Source: Bacillota bacterium
GTDB taxonomy: Bacteria; Bacillota; Clostridia; Peptostreptococcales; Acidaminobacteraceae
Reading direction: 5' to 3'
DNA length: 64,000 nt
Assembly: GCA_020161295.1 (NCBI GenBank)
Contig: JAIUOA010000011.1
Span: 28,395 to 92,394 of the forward strand
Below the pieces are notes generated by a model. It was given only the letters and a program-made list of their open reading frames with translations, was not told the DNA's origin and made no database searches. Positions 17,288-25,721 of the stretch are shown here, in pieces. Every line of letters begins with the position of its first letter. Position 1 is the first letter of the stretch. The translations under genes and the position numbers were made by a program.

Positions 17288-17833
17288 CTATATGAGTGAT
17301 TCAATATGGGGGATAAGGTCTTTTGGTTCAAAAGACGATTCGAATCGCCCGACGATGTTTCCATTACGATCGACGAGGAATTTTGTGAAGTTCCAGCGGA
17401 TAGCGTTTCCAATCGTGTATTCAGGATACTTGTCCTTTAAAATCACATCGAGTATTTTATTCGTCGGATGGTTTAAATCCAAGCCCTCAAATGGTGCATT
17501 ATCCTTTAAATACTTAAACAGTGGATGGGCCTCGGCGCCATTGACATCGATTTTCTCGAACAGTGGGAAAGTGACACCATAGTTGAGTGAGCAAAATGAT
17601 TTCGTGTCTTCACTGGTTCCTGGCTCTTGGGCGTTGAACTGGTTACATGGAAAACCGAGAATTTCAAGCCCTTGACCTTTATAAGCCTCATAAATTTTTT
17701 CCAAATCCTCATACTGTGGTGTAAAGCCGCATTTGCTGGCGGTGTTGACGATTAAAAGAACCTTATCTTTATACTGATCAAGGGATTGATTGGTTCCGTC
17801 AATATCTTTTGCGTTAAATGAATAGATGCTCAT
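17288..17833 (-). CDS. Glutathione-peroxidase-family thiol peroxidase
   Basis: This 181-residue member of the Gpx/BsaA family reduces peroxides, in bacteria usually with thioredoxin as donor. The peroxidatic Cys is C35 (NTASKCGFT, Cys rather than Sec), the resolving-type Cys is C63 (GFPCNQF), Gln is at about 69, and the Trp is in RWNFTKFLV. The start has AGGAGG. The gene is monocistronic. A perfect palindrome resembling an OhrR operator lies just upstream, between it and the two-component kinase end, which suggests peroxide-inducible control. Confidence 0.93.
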   Translation of the reverse strand: MSIYSFNAKDIDGTNQSLDQYKDKVLLIVNTASKCGFTPQYEDLEKIYEAYKGQGLEILGFPCNQFNAQEPGTSEDTKSFCSLNYGVTFPLFEKIDVNGAEAHPLFKYLKDNAPFEGLDLNHPTNKILDVILKDKYPEYTIGNAIRWNFTKFLVDRNGNIVGRFESSFEPKDLIPHIESLI

Positions 17834-17855
17834 AGTGCCTCCTGATATATATTAT

Positions 17856-17872
17856 GTACAATTAGATTGTAC
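17856..17872. promoter_or_regulatory. OhrR-like operator upstream of the peroxidase gene
   Basis: GTACAATTAGATTGTAC is a perfect 7-3-7 inverted repeat. Its core TACAATTAGATTGTA closely matches the known OhrR (MarR-family organic peroxide sensor) operator form TACAATT-AATTGTA. It sits 23-39 bp upstream of the peroxidase start, in the promoter region. Confidence 0.6.
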
Positions 17873-17890
17873 GCAATATATATCGAGATG

Positions 17891-19108
17891 TCAAGTTGTT
17901 ATTTTCAATTTGACGGTAAAGGTCGTCCATTCCCCCGGGGTGCTTTCACATGTGATTTTTCCACCATGATGAGAAACGATGGCATGTGCGATGGCGAGCC
18001 CGAGCCCATAACTGCCATTTTCACGCGTTCGCGACCGGTCTGCTCGAAAGAAGCGGTCAAATATGAAGGGGAGATCTTCTGAGGTTATGCCTGCCCCCGA
18101 ATTGCTCACGGAAAAGAGGAGATGATGTGGTGTCTTGATGAGTGATACTTTGATGTGGCCATTTTCTGGCGTATATTTTATCGCGTTGTCCAGTAGGATC
18201 ATCCCTACCTGGGAGAGCTGTTCAGGGTTCCCGAAGCAGTTTAACGCGGGTTCGATTTGTGCATCCAGAGAGATTTTTTTCTCAAAAGCCATGACTTCCA
18301 GTCCGAGTAATAAATGCTCGAGACGCTCACTCAAGTTAAAGGTGGACTTCATCATCTGAAGGTCCTCAGCGCCATCCATTTGAGTGAGGTAAAGGAGGTC
18401 GTTGGTGAGACGGCCCATGCGTTCAACTTCTTCTTTAATATAGGACAGCCATTTTTTATCGTCGGTTAAGGAACCATCCAGTAGGACATCCACATTAGTC
18501 CTGATTACTGCGAGGGGTGTTTTAAGTTCATGGGAAGCATCCGATATGAACTGTTTCTGCTTTTCAAAAGCTTCTTTGACAGGCTTAATGGAGCGCTCTG
18601 TGAGAAACCAGCTGATGACCAGGATAATGAGAAGCATAACGAACGTGACGATGGCAAACGTGATGATTAACCGGTTAAGCACGCTTTGCTGAAGGGTCAC
18701 ATCGATACTGGTTATGCGATAGCCCGTCGGGAGTTTTTGTATAAGATAGGCCCAGTCCCCATCATCGAGGCGGTACTGTCCATAGGTGGTGCCCACGGAG
18801 ATGATCTTTTGAAGCGCTTCTGTGATCAGTGTTTCATCGGTGATAAAGAAAGATTGCCATGCGAGGAGATTATAATCGGCATCGGTCTCGATAAACATCA
18901 GGGGCATACGTTCCTTTGCGAATTCCTCTTTAGGCGGTAGCTGAGGTTCATTTTTCCTAAAATCGCTGATGCGATAAAGGTCCATTTTGATTTCTTCTTT
19001 GATATTTGAAGACGTCACGAAATAGACGAAGGAAAAAGCGGAAACCATGAGCAGGGTGATGATCCCTAAGTTCGTGACCAACAACTGGTTTCTAAGGCGT
19101 TTAAACAT
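17891..19108 (-). CDS. Sensor histidine kinase
   Basis: The 405-residue protein has two membrane helices (about 10-32 and 150-172) that frame an extracytoplasmic domain of about 115 residues. HisKA follows, with the phospho-His in SDASHELKTPLAV (about 192-204), then HATPase_c (DNAIKYTPENGH; GSYGLGLAIAHA). There is no obvious HAMP. It overlaps its response regulator by 8 bp. The unit is divergent from the VTC/DUF4956/CotH operon and is the likely regulator of it, by position. Confidence 0.92.
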   Translation of the reverse strand: MFKRLRNQLLVTNLGIITLLMVSAFSFVYFVTSSNIKEEIKMDLYRISDFRKNEPQLPPKEEFAKERMPLMFIETDADYNLLAWQSFFITDETLITEALQKIISVGTTYGQYRLDDGDWAYLIQKLPTGYRITSIDVTLQQSVLNRLIITFAIVTFVMLLIILVISWFLTERSIKPVKEAFEKQKQFISDASHELKTPLAVIRTNVDVLLDGSLTDDKKWLSYIKEEVERMGRLTNDLLYLTQMDGAEDLQMMKSTFNLSERLEHLLLGLEVMAFEKKISLDAQIEPALNCFGNPEQLSQVGMILLDNAIKYTPENGHIKVSLIKTPHHLLFSVSNSGAGITSEDLPFIFDRFFRADRSRTRENGSYGLGLAIAHAIVSHHGGKITCESTPGEWTTFTVKLKITT

Positions 19109-19784
19109 GATCCGCCACCTCCAGTGCGTAGCCGACTCCCCTGGTAGTGGTGATGACGACCTTCGACTTTAAAAAGCTCAGTTTTTTACGTAAAAATGAG
19201 ATATAGACCTCCACATTGTTGTGCTCCGCTTCGGAATCAAAGCCCCAAAGCTTTTCGATAATCAGCTCTTTAGAAGCGATCATGCCCTTCCTTAGGATGA
19301 GAAATTCTAAAAGCTCGGACTCACGAAGCGTGAGCTTTAGCGATTGATTGGACACGGTGAGTGTGAGTGTTGCGGGGTCCAGCTCGATATCCCCGAAGTG
19401 ATGCCCAGTCGTTAGCGGTTGGTCGGATTTTCTTCTGGAAAGGGCCCTAATTCGTGCCAATAGCTCCTCCGTGGCAAAAGGCTTAGCGAGGTAATCGTCT
19501 GCGCCACTGTCCAGGCCTGTTACGCGATCACTGATTTCACCTTTGGCAGTAAGCATTATCACTGGCATGCTTAAGTTTTCTTTTCGGATGGCTTTTAAAG
19601 CATCGATCCCATTAAGTCTAGGCATCATGATGTCCATAATAATGAGGTCGTAAATCCCGGTTAAGGCATAATCGATGGCATCCTCACCGTTGTGGACCAC
19701 GTCCACTGTATAATGATTTTTTTTAAGTATCTGCGCAACGGCTTCAGCCAGGTGGCGCTCGTCTTCCACTAATAGGATTCGCAT
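19101..19784 (-). CDS. OmpR-family response regulator
   Basis: Receiver with the acidic pair in VEDERH, the phospho-Asp in IIMDIMMPRLNG (about 51), MLTAKGE and LAKPFA, and a C-terminal winged helix (about 130-225; HNNVEVYISFLRKKL). AAGGAG precedes the ATG. It is transcribed together with the kinase and faces away from the polyphosphate-type operon. The intergenic region has an inverted repeat CTTTAA-N6-TTAAAG (19912-19929) that could be its binding site. Confidence 0.92.
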   Translation of the reverse strand: MRILLVEDERHLAEAVAQILKKNHYTVDVVHNGEDAIDYALTGIYDLIIMDIMMPRLNGIDALKAIRKENLSMPVIMLTAKGEISDRVTGLDSGADDYLAKPFATEELLARIRALSRRKSDQPLTTGHHFGDIELDPATLTLTVSNQSLKLTLRESELLEFLILRKGMIASKELIIEKLWGFDSEAEHNNVEVYISFLRKKLSFLKSKVVITTTRGVGYALEVADHV

Positions 19785-19911
19785 AGAGGCTCCTTAATTT
19801 TTAATGAGGAAATGATGCAATTTCCCTAACTAATATCCTTAATTTACGCTTTAAATCATATCAATACAACCTTTAGCCAAACTTAAATGGTTAATTTTAA
19901 AAATTTTTTTG

Positions 19912-19929
19912 CTTTAAGGTTCGTTAAAG
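19912..19929. promoter_or_regulatory. Candidate regulator site upstream of the VTC operon
   Basis: Perfect inverted repeat CTTTAA-GGTTCG-TTAAAG, followed at 19940 by TAGTAT as a possible -10. Related half-sites (CCTTTAG, CTTAAA) occur just upstream (19870-19888). The link to the neighbouring response regulator is by position only. Confidence 0.35.
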
Positions 19930-19977
19930 GAATGCGGGATAGTATGAATTTAACAACTGAACCATAAGGAGCACACC

Positions 19978-20754
19978 ATGAGCATAGAAGTATTTAATCG
20001 ATATGAAAAGAAATTTATCATGGATCATGAAACCTATGAAACATTAAGAAAAGCGCTGACCAGTCATATGGCGCTGGATGAGTATAGTAAACGAAACGGC
20101 TTTTATACCATAAGCAATATCTACTATGACACACCAGAAGACGAGCTGATCTTAAAATCCCTGGAAAAACCCCTTTATAAAGAGAAGCTAAGACTACGCG
20201 CCTACGGGGTTCCCAAGCTGGACGATAAGGTCTTTCTAGAGATTAAGAAAAAATACAAAGGGCTCGTCAACAAAAGAAGGTCCACATTGATACTGGATGA
20301 GGCTTATGATTTTATCGCCTCGCGGCAGCTACCTGAAAAAAGGAGTCACCAAAATCGCCAAGTATTAAAGGAAATCGCCTTTTTAATGAGCCGCTATGAC
20401 GTCCAACCTTCGATTTATGTGGCTTATGACCGAATCGCACTTTTTGGAGAGGACCTCAGGATTACCTTCGATCGAAATATCCGCACACGAATGACGGACC
20501 TTCACCTCGAATCAGGCGATCACGGAAGATTAATACTTCCTAAGGATCAATGGCTCATGGAAGTGAAAGCCGAGAAAACGCTTCCCATCTGGTTCGTCAG
20601 ACTACTATCTGACAATAAACTCTATCCCACCAGCTTTTCCAAAGTTGGAAAAGCGTATCTCACCCGCGATCAAGAAACCCATCATATAATTCATAAAGGA
20701 GAAATCGTGTCATGTTTGAATCCCTATTCACTGCAACAGCCAGTAGCGCTTTAA
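19978..20754 (+). CDS. VTC-domain (polyphosphate polymerase-like) protein
   Basis: The 258-residue protein matches the VTC/CYTH-like tunnel fold. It begins with FNRYEKKFIM, has the basic cluster KEKLRLRAYG (about residues 67-76), the acidic-basic strand FLEIKKKYKG (about 84-93), the KRRST strand, and WLMEVKAEKTLP near the end. In yeast this domain makes polyphosphate from ATP. In bacteria it occurs next to DUF4956 and CotH genes, as here, where its product is not established. AAGGAG precedes the ATG. The 3' end overlaps the DUF4956 gene by 43 bp. Confidence 0.85.
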   Translation: MSIEVFNRYEKKFIMDHETYETLRKALTSHMALDEYSKRNGFYTISNIYYDTPEDELILKSLEKPLYKEKLRLRAYGVPKLDDKVFLEIKKKYKGLVNKRRSTLILDEAYDFIASRQLPEKRSHQNRQVLKEIAFLMSRYDVQPSIYVAYDRIALFGEDLRITFDRNIRTRMTDLHLESGDHGRLILPKDQWLMEVKAEKTLPIWFVRLLSDNKLYPTSFSKVGKAYLTRDQETHHIIHKGEIVSCLNPYSLQQPVAL

Positions 20755-21395
20755 CGCTCACCGAGGTGATCATCACGATCATCAGCGCCTTTATATGCGG
20801 CGGCATCATCAGCATAACCTACAGAAAAACCTCAGCAAAGGGACATTATTCTGAAAATTTCGGACTTACGATGATTTTGCTCCCCGCGGTGATCTCCATT
20901 ATCATCATGCTCATCGGCAGTGATGTGGCCAGAGCCTTTAGTCTCGCAGGCGCATTTTCCATCATCCGTTTTAGAAGTGCCCCTGGAGAGCCTAAGGACA
21001 TCGCCTACGTGCTATTTGCCATGGCAGCTGGCCTTGCCAGTGGTGTCGGCGCATTTATGTATGCCGCTGCGTTTACACTCATCCTATGCGTGGTCATGCT
21101 AATCCTCAGCAAAACGCGCTTTAAGGTTAAAGCTGAAACAGCGAAACAGCTGACCATCACCATCCCAGAGGACCTCGATTATGAATCGGCATTCGATGAA
21201 GTGATGCGGACTTATACTGATTTTACAGAGCTCAGACGCGTGAAAACCGCTTCTTTAGGGAGCTTGTACCAACTGACCTATTTAGTAGAGCTGAAGGAAA
21301 ATATCAGCACGAAGGCATTTATCGACGAACTACGCTGCCGCAATGGAAACCTGAACATCAGCCTTTCACTTACGGCAGATCTTGATAACCAATAA
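20712..21395 (+). CDS. DUF4956 membrane protein
   Basis: The 227-residue protein has about four membrane helices (about 15-38, 54-72, 80-115, 118-135) and a soluble C-terminal ACT-like region (about 145-225). The loop RFRSAPGEPKDIAYV is the family hallmark. It regularly accompanies VTC-domain and CotH proteins and may form the membrane part of that system. The ATG at 20712 is preceded by AAAGGAG and lies inside the VTC gene in another frame, so translation is coupled. Confidence 0.88.
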   Translation: MFESLFTATASSALTLTEVIITIISAFICGGIISITYRKTSAKGHYSENFGLTMILLPAVISIIIMLIGSDVARAFSLAGAFSIIRFRSAPGEPKDIAYVLFAMAAGLASGVGAFMYAAAFTLILCVVMLILSKTRFKVKAETAKQLTITIPEDLDYESAFDEVMRTYTDFTELRRVKTASLGSLYQLTYLVELKENISTKAFIDELRCRNGNLNISLSLTADLDNQ

Positions 21396-21413
21396 TTTCA
21401 TGAGAGGGACATT

Positions 21414-22964
21414 ATGAAAAGATTATTTCTACTCACATTAGTACTTATGCTTATTATAAGCACAGTAACTGGTTGTACACAAGTGACACTAGGTGTTGAA
21501 GATGAATCCGGCACGGAATCTTCGAATCGTTCGATTGACCCAGAGGGAACGACTGTATCGGAATCAATCTCGTCTAGCGATTATTCGCAGTTGTTCGCCA
21601 CTGAAACTGTACACGAAGTGCGCATTGAAATTGAAGAATCCGAATGGCAAGCAATCCTTGATGCCCCCGAAGCTGAGGAATATCATCCAGCAACAGTAAC
21701 CGTGGATGGCGAAAAAGCAGAAGAGGCTGGCATTAGAACGAAAGGAAACTCCTCTTTAAAGTCAGTGGCAGCCTCCGAATCGAACCGGTATAGCTTCCGG
21801 GTCAACCTCGGAAAATATGTCGATGGTCAGGAACTCTTAGGATTGGACGAGTTTGTGCTAAATAACATGTTTTCAGATCCATCTCATCTCAGAGAGTGTA
21901 TGAGCTATGAAATCATGCGAGAAATGGGGCTTAATGTTCCCTTAACCAGCTTTGTTAATGTCTATGTGAACGACGAACTGTTTGGATTTTATTTAATGGT
22001 TGAAGCCATTGATGATAGCTTCCTCAGTCGTTCATTTGGTGATAACGAAGGTAATCTCTATAAAGCGGAAATGAATAGCACACTGCAAGTCGAATCAGAC
22101 GGTTCATATGACTCGTACGAGCAGAAAAATGGAGAAGACGAGTCTAAGTCAGATTTAGTGACACTCATCGAAACGCTGAACGACATGCCGGAAGGTGAAA
22201 AAGGTGAAATCGAGACGGTGCTGGATGTGGAAAGTGCACTCAAATATATTGCGGCGAATATGATACTAATCAATAGTGACAGCTATAATGGAAACTTTGC
22301 TCAGAATTATTACCTTTATAATCAGGGGGGGGTATTCACGGTTATTCCATGGGACTTTAATATGGCATTTGCTGGAATGGGCAGAGGTGGCACGGCCATC
22401 GATCTCGAGAACCCAATCACGAACACCACGGAAGAAAAAACGCCACTGATCCAAAAATTGCTTGCAGTGCCTGAGTATAAGGCGCGTTATCTGGAAATTG
22501 TGAATGACTATTTAGGGATACTTGAGCGTTTCGAAACAACAGTGACAGACAAAGCGGCTCAGATAAGACCTTATGTGGAGGCCGATCCGAGCAAATTTAC
22601 GACGATTGAGATATTTGACGAAGTCACTTCCTTCCAGGAAGACCAAGAAATCAGTTTTGATACTCAGGCCAGTGCTTCCATGATGCCAGCTGATGGTCAA
22701 ATACCACCTGATGGCCAGTTGCCACCTGAAGGTCAAATGCCGAATGGAGGATTTCCGCAAAATTGGGAGAGGCCAGAAAATGGAGAACGTCCAGATAGAG
22801 GTGGATTTTCCACTGAAGGGGCTCAAAATGGAGCATTCCCAGAGAAGGGGGCTTTTGGTGGGCAAATGATGGGCGGTATGAGTCTGGAGGGTTCAAGTAC
22901 CTCTCTGATCAACCTCATGAGGGCACAAGTACAGCGGTTAGACGATTTATTAGGATTGGATTGA
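21414..22964 (+). CDS. CotH-kinase-family lipoprotein
   Basis: A signal peptide with lipobox VTGC (Cys at about residue 21) is followed by a CotH kinase-like domain (about 60-400). Motifs are the ATP-loop-like GIRTKGNSS (about 105-113), NNMFSDPSHLRE, VNDELFGFYLMVE and the catalytic-type Asp in VIPWDFNMAF (about 310). The C-terminal 90 residues are low-complexity Pro/Gly/Asp/Gln repeats (DGQIPPDGQLPPEGQMP and similar) before a final helix. CotH proteins phosphorylate surface proteins in spores, but this one is membrane-anchored and linked to VTC/DUF4956. The stop codon overlaps the -35 of the next gene. Confidence 0.88.
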   Translation: MKRLFLLTLVLMLIISTVTGCTQVTLGVEDESGTESSNRSIDPEGTTVSESISSSDYSQLFATETVHEVRIEIEESEWQAILDAPEAEEYHPATVTVDGEKAEEAGIRTKGNSSLKSVAASESNRYSFRVNLGKYVDGQELLGLDEFVLNNMFSDPSHLRECMSYEIMREMGLNVPLTSFVNVYVNDELFGFYLMVEAIDDSFLSRSFGDNEGNLYKAEMNSTLQVESDGSYDSYEQKNGEDESKSDLVTLIETLNDMPEGEKGEIETVLDVESALKYIAANMILINSDSYNGNFAQNYYLYNQGGVFTVIPWDFNMAFAGMGRGGTAIDLENPITNTTEEKTPLIQKLLAVPEYKARYLEIVNDYLGILERFETTVTDKAAQIRPYVEADPSKFTTIEIFDEVTSFQEDQEISFDTQASASMMPADGQIPPDGQLPPEGQMPNGGFPQNWERPENGERPDRGGFSTEGAQNGAFPEKGAFGGQMMGGMSLEGSSTSLINLMRAQVQRLDDLLGLD

Positions 22965-22989
22965 CAGCGGTTCATTTTTTCAGTACTAT
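22961..22989 (+). promoter_or_regulatory. Promoter predicting a leaderless marR transcript
   Basis: TTGACA (22961-22966), 17-bp spacer, TACTAT (22984-22989). Only six bases separate the -10 from the ATG at 22996, so the start point should fall on or next to the initiation codon. There is no ribosome binding site upstream. Confidence 0.6.
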
Positions 22990-22995
22990 CAATAC

Positions 22996-23445
22996 ATGAA
23001 GAAGACGACAGAATACGGGGATAACAACTCAATAAACTTGAAGATGGTCATCGCGTTATCGCGAACGCAGACATCCTTTGCGCGAATTCTGCAGCAGTAC
23101 CTCAGTGACTATAATCTTACGATTGCGCAGTTTGGCGTCATGGAAGCCCTTTATCATCTAGGTGACCTCAAAATCTGTGAACTTATCGAGAAGACGCTTT
23201 CCACCAGTGGAAACATGACGGTGGTGATTCGGAATCTCGAGAAGGAAGCGCTCATCGAACGCCGCGTTAATAATGACGACCGTCGGGCATTTTTAATAGC
23301 GCTCACTGAAAAGGGACGCATGTTGATTAAGCCTGTATTTGAAGGCCATTTGACGATTCTGGACGCGTTTTTTGATCGGCTCACTGCGGACGAAAGAGAG
23401 CAGCTGCTCGCTTTACTAAAAAAACTCAATGGTTTAAGCAATTAA
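22996..23445 (+). CDS. MarR-family regulator (MhqR/HosA-like)
   Basis: The 149-residue winged-helix protein follows MarR layout: dimer helix, HTH (DLKICELIEKTLSTSGNMTVVIRNLEKEALI, split here only for description around residues 52-85), and a wing with the DDRRAF motif typical of MarR. It has no Cys, so it cannot be a cysteine-based OhrR. It resembles MhqR/YkvE-type regulators of quinone or electrophile stress genes. It is probably translated from a leaderless mRNA. A strong terminator follows directly, so it is monocistronic and its targets are elsewhere. Confidence 0.9.
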   Translation: MKKTTEYGDNNSINLKMVIALSRTQTSFARILQQYLSDYNLTIAQFGVMEALYHLGDLKICELIEKTLSTSGNMTVVIRNLEKEALIERRVNNDDRRAFLIALTEKGRMLIKPVFEGHLTILDAFFDRLTADEREQLLALLKKLNGLSN

Positions 23446-23447
23446 TC

Positions 23448-23478
23448 GGACTTGGTCACATTGACCAGGTCCTTTCTT
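23448..23478 (+). terminator. Terminator of marR
   Basis: Eleven-pair stem GGACTTGGTCA/TGACCAGGTCC, loop CAT, then TTTCTT. Confidence 0.8.
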
Positions 23479-23554
23479 ATTTGAATTTTGCATCGCGGTT
23501 CGAAGTCCGGTATAATTAAGAGAAATATAGACTAGCAAGTGAAAGGAAATTCTA

Positions 23555-23884
23555 ATGATCATTAATTATCAAAGTGTCGATGCCATCAAGCAGACCATCG
23601 CTGAAGCGCCATTGGTGGTGGCTTTATTTAGTGACTTGGGTTGTAATGTCTGCCTAGCCATTACTCCCGAACTCGAATCCCTATCGGAGGATTATCCAAA
23701 CATCAAGGTGATCAGTGCTGATGTGGAAACCATCAAAGCGCTGGTAGGTGATTATTTGGTGTTCGTCTATCCGACAGTCATCATTTTCGCTGAGGGTAAA
23801 GAGACGAGGCGATTTGAACGCGTCTTTTCCATGGGGGATATAGAAGCCACTGTATCACGACTGAATGACTTGATGTTTGAATAA
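23555..23884 (+). CDS. Thioredoxin-like protein with CNVC active site
   Basis: This 109-residue single-domain protein has the thioredoxin fold pattern: a strand VVALFSDLGCNVC with the redox motif at about residues 29-32, and the cis-Pro strand FVYPTVIIF (Pro at about 71). The usual CGPC is replaced by CNVC, and Trp before the motif is Gly, so its redox potential and partners probably differ from housekeeping thioredoxin. GAAAGGAAA precedes the ATG. It is followed by an SsuABC-type transporter with about 100 bp between, and by a thioredoxin-reductase-like gene further on. Confidence 0.85.
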   Translation: MIINYQSVDAIKQTIAEAPLVVALFSDLGCNVCLAITPELESLSEDYPNIKVISADVETIKALVGDYLVFVYPTVIIFAEGKETRRFERVFSMGDIEATVSRLNDLMFE

Positions 23885-23982
23885 GACTTATCGGAAATCG
23901 TGAATTAGTATAAGTTTTTCGAAGCGTGAGAACAGAAAATTTGTGATAAAATGATAAAAAATAAACAAAGTCGAGGTTACTC

Positions 23983-24945
23983 ATGTCGCTTCAAAAACGA
24001 TTTTTGGTCATTGTTTTACTAATTATGGTTTTAATATCTCAAAGTGGTTGTGCAAGTGAAAAACATAACGAAATAACACAGATCGTCATTGCGGATCAGT
24101 TTGGTCTTGCCTATGCACCTTTAGAAATTATGAAAGCATACAGCTTTTTAGAAGAGGAGCTTTTAAATGCGGATCTTAACGTGGAAGTTGTTTGGCAAAA
24201 GTTTGGTAATACGACCGCTATTCGTGAAGCGATGTTGACGGGTGACCTAGACGTGGGTTTCGTAGGAATCCCACCTTTTTTAATCGGTCTTGATAACGGC
24301 ATGGACTGGAAAATTATCGGTGGGTTATCTGAAAGTCAAGTTTCACTTATTACTAAAGATCCTTCTGTAAACGATCTCGGTGATTTGTCGATGGAACACA
24401 GAATCATCTTACCTCAACCGGGCTCTATCCAGCATGTATTGCTTCAGATGGCAGCTGAGTCACAGTTAGGGGATTTTGCAGCATTTGACAACCAACTTGT
24501 TGCGCTTTCCCACCCAGATGGAGTGGTCGCCTTCGAATCTGGTGACTCCGAACAACTTCATTTTACAGCACCGCCTTATATTAGTAAGGATTTAAATGTT
24601 AATGGCGCTAGAACTATTTTAGAAGGAAAGGATTCTGTAGGGGAAGACTATACCTTTATCGTGGGAATTTGCCAACGTGAATTTTATGATCAAAAGGCAT
24701 TTTATGAAGCCTTTAAAAGTGCATTAAGAAGGTCAATTGAGGAAATTCAGTTGGGTTCAGACGAGATACTAACATTATTGTCTGAAATTTATGAAATACC
24801 TAAAGATGAGTTGAAGGCGGACTTGAGAGAAAAGACAATCAGTTTTTCTGAAGAAGTAAAAGGGCTCGATCGATTTTCTGAATTTATGTTTAAGACTGGG
24901 ACACTCAGTAAAGTGTTCAGTGTAGAAGAACTTGTTTGGGAGTAA
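23983..24945 (+). CDS. ABC transporter substrate-binding lipoprotein (SsuA/TauA/NMT1 type)
   Basis: The 320-residue protein has a signal peptide with lipobox SQSGC (Cys at about 23) and an NMT1/SsuA-like periplasmic-binding fold (DQFGLAYAPLEIMKAYSFLE near the start of the mature part; TGDLDVGFVGIPPFLIG at about 86-102). Proteins of this group bind aliphatic sulfonates, taurine, nitrate or pyrimidine precursors. The substrate cannot be read from sequence alone, but the nearby sulfur genes make a sulfur compound plausible. It is the first gene of a three-gene transporter operon. Confidence 0.88.
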   Translation: MSLQKRFLVIVLLIMVLISQSGCASEKHNEITQIVIADQFGLAYAPLEIMKAYSFLEEELLNADLNVEVVWQKFGNTTAIREAMLTGDLDVGFVGIPPFLIGLDNGMDWKIIGGLSESQVSLITKDPSVNDLGDLSMEHRIILPQPGSIQHVLLQMAAESQLGDFAAFDNQLVALSHPDGVVAFESGDSEQLHFTAPPYISKDLNVNGARTILEGKDSVGEDYTFIVGICQREFYDQKAFYEAFKSALRRSIEEIQLGSDEILTLLSEIYEIPKDELKADLREKTISFSEEVKGLDRFSEFMFKTGTLSKVFSVEELVWE

Positions 24946-24947
24946 TT

Positions 24948-25721
24948 ATGCTAAAAAAGCCAGTTGTGTATAGACTGTTTTTCATATCGATTTTAATCAT
25001 TATTTGGGAGCTTGCAGCGCATTTTGGTCCTTATCCAGATGCGCTTTTTCCTAGTTTAGTAGCAGTGGTCAAACGGTTAGGGATGCTAGTGATGGAGGAA
25101 GCGCTGTTGTTAAAGGCGCTAAACAGCATCAGCATCGTGCTCATCGGGATGATAATCAGTGCACTTATCGCACTTACACTTTCTTTACTTGGGATTTATT
25201 TACCATTTATTAAGGAAAATACCAAGCTTCTAAATAGCGTCGCAAGCCCGCTACCTGGCATCGCTTTACTTCCTATCGTCATACTCTGGTTGGGGTTGAC
25301 ATCAAAAGCCATGATGCTGATCATGGTTCACGCCATGCTTTGGCCAATGGTAACGACATTGACATTGGCGCTTGAGCGCGTTCATTTCAAGTATTTAAGG
25401 CTTATTAAAGTCTTTAAAATTCCTTTTTGGCGACGCATCAGCACTATCTATCTACCAGGCATCATCAATGATGTATTTGCAGGGTTTGAAATAGCATGGA
25501 GTAGAGGGTGGAGAACCCTTCTGAGCGTCGAGATGATTTTCGGCATCGTAGGTAGCCATTCAGGTCTCGGCTGGTTGATTTACGAAAGAAGAATGTATAT
25601 GGATACGGCGGGTATGTTAGCCGGCCTTATCGCCATTGCCGTGTGCGGGGTGTTGTTTGAATCGGTACTCTTTAAGGCAAAGCGTTGGGAGGTGTTCATT
25701 GGAACCACTAATCTCCATTAA
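24948..25721 (+). CDS. ABC transporter permease (SsuC/TauC type)
   Basis: About six membrane helices span 257 residues. The cytoplasmic EAA-like loop is seen near FKIPFWRRISTIYLPGIINDVFAGFEIAWSR (key G in PGIINDVFAG). GGGAG 7 bases upstream supports the ATG at 24948, 2 bases after the stop of the binding protein gene. It carries substrate across the membrane with the ATPase encoded next, whose start lies inside the end of this gene. Confidence 0.9.
   Translation: MLKKPVVYRLFFISILIIIWELAAHFGPYPDALFPSLVAVVKRLGMLVMEEALLLKALNSISIVLIGMIISALIALTLSLLGIYLPFIKENTKLLNSVASPLPGIALLPIVILWLGLTSKAMMLIMVHAMLWPMVTTLTLALERVHFKYLRLIKVFKIPFWRRISTIYLPGIINDVFAGFEIAWSRGWRTLLSVEMIFGIVGSHSGLGWLIYERRMYMDTAGMLAGLIAIAVCGVLFESVLFKAKRWEVFIGTTNLH

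Noticed and set aside
22266..22896. Minus-strand ORFs inside the CotH gene
   Set aside because: They mirror the low-complexity Pro/Gly tail and have no ribosome binding sites.
22996..23445. OhrR identity for the MarR protein, given the OhrR-like operator at 17856
   Set aside because: The protein has no cysteine, and OhrR needs one for peroxide sensing.
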